10,379 nt of DNA, from positions 1 through 10,379 of the forward strand of contig JANBPK010001182.1 in the NCBI GenBank assembly GCA_027579435.1. The letters run 5' to 3'. This stretch comes from Candolleomyces eurysporus (taxonomy: Eukaryota; Basidiomycota; Agaricomycetes; Agaricales; Psathyrellaceae). Below the pieces are notes generated by a model. It did no database searches and had not been told where the DNA came from. It worked only from the letters and a program-made list of their open reading frames with translations. Below, piece after piece: positions 1 to 6,568 of this stretch (positions are counted from its first letter, which is position 1; every line of letters starts with the position of its first letter). The position numbers and the translations under genes were made by a program.

Positions 1-664
1 GGAACCTGCTGCGGATTCTTGAGAACCAACCATCCTTTTGAACGGACCCCCTGCTTGATGAGGGACTGGGCCGCAATTGGTAGGTCCCAAGCTGAGGGAG
101 GGACGTTGAACCTTGAGGCTCGTGAAGCCGTTGTAAACGGTGCACAGCATAGGGCTTAGCATGAGGCCTTGAAGCAACCGACAACGATGACGAATGAGAA
201 AAGATAGGTTGAGAACAGGAAGATAATTGGGATGAGGAAGAGGGGTGAGTGGGTTGATAGAAGAGTGAACTTCCATGGGAAGGTGCACTTGAAGAAGGTA
301 CGCTCGAAGAAGATTCCGTTGAGATCTGGAATAATGGATGTGAGATTGGGCACAATCTTTGGCAAGGATGACCTACCAAACTAAGATCCGCAGATTCGGC
401 TGTCTCCCTTGGACGGTGTGCATACGATGGCACCCGGGCAAGGCCGCCTTTGGGAGGAGCAGCCCATGGCGAAGCTAGGCCTAATGCAGAGTCACCGCCT
501 TGAGTCACAAGGGTTGATGTTCGCCCAATAAGCACTGTGACCTCCCCAGGCCTAGCTGGAGGTAAGTTGCGAATGCTAGCGATGGGCAGTACGGTCGGAT
601 AATTAAAAGATCCGACTGAGTCAGCTGGAGAGATTGGAGAGGTTGGAAAGTCGGGATAATCCAT
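1..664 (-). CDS. Ser/Pro-rich low-complexity protein, N-terminal part (runs off left edge)
   Basis: An open frame starts at the ATG at 664-662 on the minus strand and has no stop in 221 codons down to base 2, so the gene is cut by the window edge. I do not recognise the protein. It begins MDYPDFPTSPISPADSVGSF and is rich in Ser, Pro, Ala and Gly. Around residues 115-165 there are several serine runs (SSSS, SSS), followed by a more basic stretch with KPYAVHRLQRLH. No signal peptide, membrane segment or catalytic motif is visible in this frame, and it looks intrinsically disordered. The DNA just upstream of the ATG is pyrimidine-rich on the coding strand, as in many fungal 5' leaders. It is divergent from the gene at 1271. 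Another minus frame over 156-365 encodes a hydrophobic peptide, but it is short and lies inside this longer frame. An intron inside the region cannot be excluded. Open length and start context support a gene; function is unknown. Confidence 0.55.
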   Translation of the reverse strand, partial: MDYPDFPTSPISPADSVGSFNYPTVLPIASIRNLPPARPGEVTVLIGRTSTLVTQGGDSALGLASPWAAPPKGGLARVPSYAHRPRETAESADLSLVGHPCQRLCPISHPLFQISTESSSSVPSSSAPSHGSSLFYQPTHPSSSSQLSSCSQPIFSHSSSLSVASRPHAKPYAVHRLQRLHEPQGSTSLPQLGTYQLRPSPSSSRGSVQKDGWFSRIRSRF

Positions 665-766
665 GAAAAAGAGGGTAGAAACGAGAAAAGAAGGTAAGGG
701 ACGAAACGTCAAGGGACTGACTTTATACGTCTTCTTGGCCAAATTGAGTTGGAACCAAGTCAAAGC

Positions 767-795
767 AGTACGTCTTGAGTACGTCTTGAGTACGT
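767..795. repeat. 11-bp tandem repeat, about 2.6 copies
   Basis: The unit AGTACGTCTTG occurs at 767-777 and 778-788, and a third partial copy starts at 789. It lies in the divergent intergenic region about 100 bases upstream of the minus-strand start at 664. This may be a minor promoter expansion or simply a microsatellite. Confidence 0.85.
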
Positions 796-871
796 ACGAT
801 ACCAGTCAGGGAACATGTCCAGTGGTATCGGATTCATCAATTGGAAAAAAAAATTCAACCAATTGGGACGG

Positions 872-1005
872 TATGTGAATCCCCTGCCTGCTGGCGCATT
901 CAGGCTGGTGCGATGTCATGCCGAGAGTTTCTTTCAATATGAATCCCTGCTGGCTGGCGCGATGTTGTGCCGAGGGTCTATTTCAAATGATGGTATGCGA
1001 ATCCC
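872..1005. repeat. Diverged direct repeats (about 66, 49 and 12 bases)
   Basis: Unit A (872-937) and unit B (938-986) both start with TATG(TG)AATCCC, contain a GCTGGCGC-type core, and end in a GATGT..TGCCGAG.GT.T.TTTCAA block that matches at about 21 of 26 positions (912-937 against 961-986). A third start, TATGCGAATCCC, is at 994-1005. The array runs directly into the inverted repeat at 1013. It is probably an old tandem duplication or part of a decayed small element. Confidence 0.7.
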
Positions 1006-1012
1006 TACGGTA

Positions 1013-1082
1013 TGCTTGATGAAAATCGGGGAATGGGGTTTCCTTTATTGACGCGATTGACCTGCCCGATTTTCATCAAGCA
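1013..1082. repeat. Perfect 18-bp inverted repeat with 34-nt spacer
   Basis: TGCTTGATGAAAATCGGG at 1013-1030 is exactly reverse-complementary to 1065-1082. The pairing stops at both ends (1012/1083 and 1031/1064 do not pair). The spacer (1031-1064) has no open frame of note. It could form a hairpin in RNA or single-stranded DNA, or be the ends of a very small miniature element. No flanking target-site duplication is obvious. Confidence 0.9.
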
Positions 1083-1270
1083 CCATGGACCAAACCAAAC
1101 CTTTGTGAACCATTTGATTTGTCCGTCAACTAGGGTCCAAACAAAGGTCAACAAAGGGGAGGGAGGGGCTGGAAGGAAAGACCCATATCCAGTTTCCCCT
1201 TGAACCTCCACCAACTTCCCATCCAAGTCGTTGACCCCCGGCCAGTCCTTCGTCATCAATTCTCTTTAAC

Positions 1271-1762
1271 ATGTCAAGTTTCTTTTCTATAACTCACGGA
1301 GGCCCACTTGCCGCCCTTTTGGTGATTAGTGGAACGGTTTTTCTTTCTTCAGCAAACTGAGAGTTTCTGTACCAGCGCAAGCAAAAACAACGGCGGCAAC
1401 GTGATGAGGCTACTCCCGCTGCACAATCCTTAGTTCCCCTGGAACCTCCATCAGTTCCGCCAGTTCCACCTGGAGCGGAGTCAACAAGATCGCACGAGAT
1501 GCCGCGAATTGGCCAGGTCTCCCCTCAATTTGCGATCCGACGTGCAACTGAATACCACGCCCACATATCTTATGTCCTCGCTCTTAGCGAGAAACAGCTG
1601 GAGATAAATATAGAGTTATATAACTGGTCGAACGCACAACTGCGCCATCTCTCGGACTACTTTGCTCAAACCGGCCAGTCAGAGGCAGTCCAAGAGCTTC
1701 AAGATGAGATACATTCGGCAGCCTTCCGTATCTTCCAACAGGAACAGGAACAGGAGTCGTAG
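1271..1762 (+). CDS. Small protein of unknown function; in-frame TGA, probable short intron
   Basis: The frame starts at ATG 1271 (A at -3, pyrimidine-rich leader) and ends at the TAG at 1760-1762. It is broken by one TGA at 1358-1360. The flanking parts are in the same frame. The best spliced model removes 1322-1375 (54 nt, phase 0; donor GTGATT, branch-like CTGAG, acceptor CAG), giving 145 aa. Read straight through, the N-terminus has a hydrophobic segment (GGPLAALLVISGTVFL) followed after the TGA by FLYQRKQKQRRQR, a typical membrane anchor with a basic flank; splicing would remove much of the hydrophobic segment. The middle is Pro-rich. The C-terminal ~85 residues look helical (LALSEKQLEINIELYNWSNA) and end in a Gln/Glu-rich tail. 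I do not recognise the family. Alternatives are a nonsense mutation or a start at the in-frame ATG at 1499 (87 aa). Confidence 0.5.
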
Positions 1763-2244
1763 AGCCGTCTAACCTCGTTGAATAAACCCCTTTCCACTCC
1801 TTTCGACTCAGATACAATCTATGTTGTACAAAACTGTAATCTTGTATTCCGCCACATGTATTAGTTTTTCCGGTCCAGTCGCTGATCCATGGGGACATTG
1901 AGGCGTGGGGTCTGCAACAACGAGGGCAACATTCTCCGCCGGTGACCAAATACATCTCCCTTCAGACAACTCAATCAAAGGCCTTCCCGACTACCAACTA
2001 TAGACAAAAGTTCATCCCCGCACAGGACTCAATGTGGAGCCCACAAGGTGTCTTCCCCTTTCGGATTCACATCTGAATGTTCTTGCTCCGATCAGAAATT
2101 TGGAAGGGGCAAGTAGGGTTGGGGAGTTGTATTGAATCAGCCTGCGAAGCTTATTATGTACACGATTCCGATGAGGGCCCAAGTGGCCAACAACGTCAAG
2201 ATAGGTATCAGGTGCTCAGATCTCGGAACGAGGTCATTGAAGCA
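1763..2244. other. Convergent 3' spacer
   Basis: About 480 bases lie between the stop at 1762 (plus) and the stop at 2245 (minus). Apart from the AATAAA at 1781 I see no structured element. Frames on both strands here lack splice support and overlap UTR-like sequence. Confidence 0.55.
1781..1786 (+). terminator. Poly(A)-signal-like AATAAA
   Basis: A canonical AATAAA lies 19 bases after the stop codon of the small plus-strand gene. The region to 2244 holds no further gene I can support and separates this gene from the convergent DUF6698 gene. Confidence 0.5.
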
Positions 2245-3671
2245 TCAAGCAGCCACGCCATTTGCTGAATCGCCCAGAATCAGCCTTTGACGCCGCTCCT
2301 TCATCTGTGCGAAAGCCGAGTTCTTTGGAATGGAGCCAGACGCGATTTGCATCATATTTGGAAAAATCTTCCTGAATGACAACTCCTTAGCTCATTCCTG
2401 CAGACAATTCATGATAGACTTACCTATCCCACCATTCCAAGAGAGCGTCAACCTCTGTTGCTTCTTCTGGGTCCTCGAGAGCCTCAAGGACTAGGTTGTA
2501 AAATCTCTCGTTGTCGGTTACTCTGTCTGTCCGAGAAAAGGTGGGCGACGAAGTCAGGGAGAAGCGCACCAAGGTAGCCACGTATGCAAGGGACCCAGGC
2601 GTGACGCGCTTCATTCCATGAATGGCGGCATTCCCAGATCGTGTCGCACGCGGCTCACCATCTACCGAACTTGGGCTGGTGAAGATATGTTTGTAGGCCT
2701 GTCGGGCGTCGTAAATGTGAGTCCTAAAGGAAAGCCCACACATTGAACCTCATACTTACCGACACCATCACATTGCTCTTCATGAATCCTTCCCATGGGT
2801 TCTCAGGGTTGTATCTGAGCGCATCATAGAGGAAAATGGGCCATTGATCGCCTGTGGTGACGATTTTCCCAGATCGCAAAGCATTCCTTGTTCTGTATCG
2901 GATGAGCACGATTACCAAAAGATGAATTCAACCAACTTACTCCTCGTTATTCCAATCCAACTCTGTTGGGCATAGATACTTCCCTGTCGTAATGTGAAAG
3001 AATCCGCGATCTGTCTTGACATTTCTTGATAATGCCGGAGTCAGGACAGATCCTTTGGGGGTGATTAGATCAATGATAGCGCTCTTCAAGCTCTTTGTAT
3101 CATCTGATCGTGCTCCGCTCACACCTTTGGTGAGCTTGACATACCAATGAATTTTGATACTGTGATTGAGTGGTAAACGCTTACCATGGTAGCGATATGC
3201 AAGATATCATTGGAATTCGCGTCCTTGTTCCAGACTCGTTCTTCAAGGTCTGGAACAAGTCGAAGGAGCTCGTGAAATATTTCATATTCCTTTCTGTCCC
3301 TGTGCGTTATTTACATTAGCTTGGAGAAGCAGAAAAGAGGATATCTTGACTCACTCTTCTCCAAGATCGTCAAGTGTGAGTCTTCCCGCCTTGATTGCAG
3401 TTTCAAGGTTCACCCCAGAAGCCAACAAGGCCTCAAATCGACAAAACATACGAATTGTTCTGCCAAAGTGTCGACCGTAGTGCACCAGTGGATCGGTCCG
3501 GGCACTATTTTGTGGGATTATTATCGACCTTTGTGGATGTCCCAGGGGGACTTACAACTTCTTCGTAGGACCAAGGACAAAGGGCCGTTCATTGTCATCG
3601 GACCGAGATCTCTTGCCAAGCGCGACCCGTGCGCTCCCAGGGGCTTTGTTCTCTCGGTTGTGCGTTGTCAT
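2245..3671 (-). CDS. DUF6698 domain protein, seven exons, 369 aa
   Basis: Exons on the minus strand: 3671-3556, 3504-3355, 3299-3185, 3134-2941, 2892-2760, 2698-2424 and 2371-2245. Coding length is 1110 nt with all phases consistent; introns are 48-61 nt. The start has A at -3. The N-terminus is basic (GKRSRSDD) and may be a nuclear signal. The family core reads through conserved-looking blocks: HYGRHFGRTIRMF (~47-59), GARSDDTKSLK (~134-144), RGFFHITTGKYLCP, GDQWPIFLYD, NPWEGF, the YKHIFTSPSSV block, SGNAAIHGM..VTPGSLAYVATLVRF and a C-terminal LLEWWDRKIFPN followed by a basic MKERRQR. I recognise these from memory as the DUF6698 pattern of Basidiomycota, often multi-copy; biochemical function is unknown. 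Intron 3 (3135-3184) appears to use an AAG acceptor. The gene is intact, with no internal stop or frameshift, and convergent with the small gene at 1271. Confidence 0.88.
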
Positions 3672-4065
3672 GCTTTGTTGCACAAGGAAAAAAGAGGTTT
3701 GAATGAGAGAAAACTGGAGAAGAAAAGGAGGTTGCTGTTGGGGAGGTTGCTCACAATGCGCCTTGAAATATGGTGCAAATTATGTACTCCGCTGAGGAAG
3801 CTGCGGTGTTTGTGGTAACGCAGACCGACATGCCCGACATATCCGGTACATGTAAGGTGACAGGCCAAACGTTTCAGTGCTTGGTTTGATGGTTGGTTGA
3901 TCGGATTCATCATGCCAGACGCCCAGGACTTGAGCAACAGATGAGGTGAGGGTGCAAAACAAATGCTCATGAATTAGAACACTCGCCACACCTGCTCTGC
4001 CGTGCTATCTTCGCTTTGCTTCATCTCTTTGCAGACATCCCAAGGTGCAAACGCTTCGTGACCTA

Positions 4066-4178
4066 ACTTCATTTGATTAGCGCTATTCAATTGATCGCAT
4101 TGCATGTTGAACGATGACAACATAGCCTTTGATATATGACCTTTGTATAGCCTATGATATGACTTCGTTTGATTAGCG
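4066..4178. repeat. Degenerate direct repeats with 96-base spacing
   Basis: ACTTCATTTGATTAGCG at 4066-4082 recurs as ACTTCGTTTGATTAGCG at 4162-4178 (16 of 17 identical). Between them, an ATAGCCTTTGATATATGAC-like element (about 4121) recurs as ATAGCCTATGATATGAC (about 4147). This may be a partly decayed tandem duplication in the upstream region. Confidence 0.7.
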
Positions 4179-4718
4179 TTCCTGGATTGATGGTCTTAAA
4201 CATATCAACGGACCTTGTCCCACTTTTCAACCTGCTTCGGTGGCCCGGTCGATTGCACAAGAGCGATCGGCGCTGTGTATCAAACCTTTCCAGATACGAC
4301 GATATCTTCGGAAGTTTGTTCAAGTTGTCCTCTCGCCCAGAGGATACAGTGGCCACAAGGCCGGCATGTTTCCATCAACATCCTCAAGTCGTAGAATTCG
4401 TTTCAGAATGCAAGTTACGTCCCATTCTGAACTTGGGATGGAGGGGTTGATGTAAAGTTCGTGGAAACGGTGATGCGGTTCGTCGGTAGTCATCAATGCT
4501 GTATATTCCATCGTCGACTTGTCTCCTGCGGATTGAAGTTGAACCCGGAAACTAGCCTGAACTGCTTCAAGGATGCGCTCGAACCCTAGAGAGTCTCCGG
4601 GTTACGGTTTCAATGGCCATTCAATTGTTTTTGCATAGCTTAATCCACCCGGAAACGGCATTTCATCTGTGACGCCCGAGTGCAATAGGGGAGGGGGTCA
4701 GGGAAAGAGGTGGATGGC

Positions 4719-4724
4719 TATAAG
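4719..4724 (+). promoter_or_regulatory. TATA-like box of the 321-aa gene
   Basis: TATAAG, in the context GGCTATAAGTAGGCC, lies 117 bases upstream of the ATG at 4836. It is followed by a pyrimidine-rich leader with CTCTTCCCATCC-type runs. Spacing and leader fit a TATA-driven fungal promoter with transcription starting near 4750. Confidence 0.55.
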
Positions 4725-4835
4725 TAGGCCGCCTAGACTCAATCTGCACTTCAACATTTCACTCTTCCCATCCAATCTCCCCAGCTTCGAACCAAACAGG
4801 TCTTCGCTGTTGTTTCTAATCCCGTTCCAATCACA

Positions 4836-6022
4836 ATGCCCGTGTACACGCCACCATTTCGTGTTCGCCTCTCTCGACTTCAGGCATTGCGCACCTGTGT
4901 TTTAGAAGCACAAAAGACCCCACATGACCCAACGTCGAGACCCGCAATTTATGAATGGGACTCCGAATCCAACAACTTGGGTTACTGGCGCTGGTAGGCA
5001 CACTTTCCTCTTGGGTGTCTTGTCAGGCCCCCTGACGATCATATAGGCCTGCTTATCCCTGCGGCCGAAGGGTTCCTCCCGACGAGCTTGAGCAATATAT
5101 GCTGAATCATTACTGCCTGGCCCCTTGTTGCCTTTGTGCATACGTGGACAACAAAAGATACACCGCCTCCAAGATCTCCATGGTGGAAGCCATCAACGAG
5201 AATAAGGAATCCCAGAGGCTCCGCCCATATATTGGCGAGTACATTGCTGAATGTGCACAGGAAGATTCTTGCGGATATTTTGGTGAGTAAGATAATGAAT
5301 ATTCCTGGTAAACAATGGTTAAGATGACGTACATTAGTTCTCATTGAAAAGTTTTATGCTCAGAAAACGTTGATGACCAGTATCTGTAGGAAACGAGGTT
5401 AGTGCTTAGATTACTGTTATTTTGAAGTTTCTCACTCTAAAAATTATGGACGTAGATAAACCGTTGGATCCGAAGATGTGGGATTTTATGAAGGACGAGA
5501 AGGAGCTCAATGAGAGTAAGAGGAGGGCAAGTGGGTTTCGCCGTATGATGGCTGGAAAAAGTTCTGAAGACGTGACCCGTGGCTACAACCGTCTCAAACG
5601 TGAGCGTCTTCATCCTTTATGTTGACCCTGCTGCTGCTGAGGATACACCTGTAGGAACTTATGCTGAATTCTCTGAAGATGTTGTTGCGGTCAATGCGCT
5701 ATTCCACACACTGGAGTTCGATGGCCTAGAAGCTTCCAAGTTCTGGGAATTGTTCGTCGAATGTGCTAAATGCGAGCACATAATGCCTCGCAACCTTTAT
5801 CCATACTCCCACCGGTGCTCGAAGAAAACCCGGGATGGAGCGGAATCCGACCAACTGAATACCGGCGCTGACACTGTTGAAGAGCTGAAGGAGTTTATCC
5901 GCAATGCCACAGGCGAAGATGTGTCAAACATGGAGCTAGACGATATCCTAGATTGGTTCAAGGACTATTTCCCGGATGATCCACAAGACCCTGTTAGGCC
6001 TAGGAGAGTCTCAACTAGATGA
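4836..6022 (+). CDS. Cys-containing protein of unknown function, five exons, 321 aa
   Basis: Exons: 4836-4993, 5047-5282, 5338-5397, 5456-5599 and 5655-6022. Coding length is 966 nt. Introns are 53, 55, 58 and 55 nt with GT-AG ends (GTAGGC, GTGAGT, GTTAGT, GTGAGC donors), and every junction keeps frame. I do not recognise the family. The N-terminus is MPVYTPPFRVRLSRLQALR. A Cys cluster (C76, C80, C81, C83) lies in NHYCLAPCCLC. The middle is charged (FMKDEKELNESKRR). Near the C-terminus C236, C239, H252 and C254 form a C-x2-C-x12-H-x-C pattern that could bind zinc. The end is acidic (MELDDILDWFKDYFPDDP) with a short basic tail (RPRRVSTR). No signal peptide or membrane segment is seen. It is divergent from the DUF6698 gene and convergent with the dioxygenase-like gene. 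The gene model is secure; a metal-binding role is only inferred. Confidence 0.8.
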
Positions 6023-6568
6023 CTGGATTGGTAGTTTCCGGTAGATATTGGTGCTTTATTTAACCGTACAACCGCCTTCCTGCGCCGGTCGTCAGGAGTG
6101 TGTACTGCGGGTTTCTTTTGAATAGTTTGCGTTCTTGTACCACAATATGTACATGCATATATATATTATTCGCGCATCAGAGCACCGGGCAAGAAAAAAA
6201 CAGGCAAGAGAACAGTCAACATAGGGTTTGAAGAACGGGAGAGCGAACAAAACAAAAAGGTGAATTATCGGAAACAAAGAGAAGTGGGGTAAGCGGCAAA
6301 GAAATCTTGCAGTCCGCAGGGAGAAGAGCGAAGGGGGGANNGGGGTAAGGGGTCTACAAACGCAGAAGAGGTGAAAGACAATGTAGCACATTGGCCAAAG
6401 TGGGCAAGTATCAAGATAGCGAGCGAGTGGTTAGGGTGGAAAGGGAGGGTATGAACCTGAATGTCCTGCGCACAAGTTGACCATTGATATGCAGTCTCGT
6501 CTGTGCGAGATTAGTCTGTGAGGGGAAAAGAGGCGGAGCACGGGGGGATTTTGTGAACCAAACGATGA
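6023..6568. other. Convergent 3' spacer with assembly gap bases
   Basis: About 550 bases lie between two converging stops. The content is AT-rich near 6150-6170 (a short ATATATAT run) and then strongly purine-rich on the plus strand (about 6190-6400), with two unresolved bases at 6340-6341 inside a G-rich run. I see no supported gene; a minus frame across the Ns reflects the pyrimidine-rich strand. Confidence 0.6.

Larger units (their letters stand above)
665..1270. other. Divergent intergenic region, repeat-rich
   Basis: About 600 bases lie between two divergently oriented starts (664 minus, 1271 plus) and probably hold both promoters. No convincing coding frame is present; the short frames here are not supported by composition or splicing. 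The visible content is an 11-bp tandem repeat, paired CCAAT-like elements (reverse CCAAT at 840-844; CCAATTGG at 859-866), a short inverted repeat (797-804 with 823-830), diverged direct repeats (872-1005) and a perfect 18-bp inverted repeat (1013-1082). I see no clear TATA box for either gene. Confidence 0.6.
3672..4835. other. Divergent intergenic region between DUF6698 gene and 321-aa gene
   Basis: About 1.16 kb lie between two divergent starts and should hold both promoters. The minus-strand leader just upstream of 3671 is pyrimidine-rich. It holds degenerate repeats at 4066-4178 and a TATA-like box at 4719. Several overlapping frames at 4087-4511 on both strands are short and mutually exclusive; none shows introns or a recognisable family. 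A minus-strand frame from 4661 to 4320 is open except for one TAA and might be a decayed exon. Confidence 0.55.

Noticed and set aside
156..365. Minus-strand hydrophobic peptide, possible membrane protein
   Set aside because: It is a shifted frame of a serine-rich region (TCT/TCC/TCA codons read out of frame give Leu/Phe); the longer frame from 664 is preferred.
1005..1259. Overlapping frames on both strands around the 18-bp inverted repeat
   Set aside because: Similar peptides appear on both strands only because of the inverted repeat; no start context or splicing supports them.
1584..1955. Minus-strand frame of 123 codons
   Set aside because: It overlaps the 3' part of the small plus-strand gene and its 3' flank, with no splice sites or family features in its favour.
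3321..3818. Plus-strand frame of 165 codons
   Set aside because: It lies antisense to exons 1 and 2 of the DUF6698 gene, whose spliced frame matches a recognisable family; the plus frame has no such support.
4169..4455. Plus-strand frames of 93 and 71 codons
   Set aside because: They overlap each other and minus-strand frames in an intergenic region, without splice evidence or a recognisable domain.
6092..6391. Minus-strand frame across the N positions
   Set aside because: It comes from a pyrimidine-rich strand in a 3' spacer, includes undetermined bases and has low-complexity Leu/Phe/Cys content.
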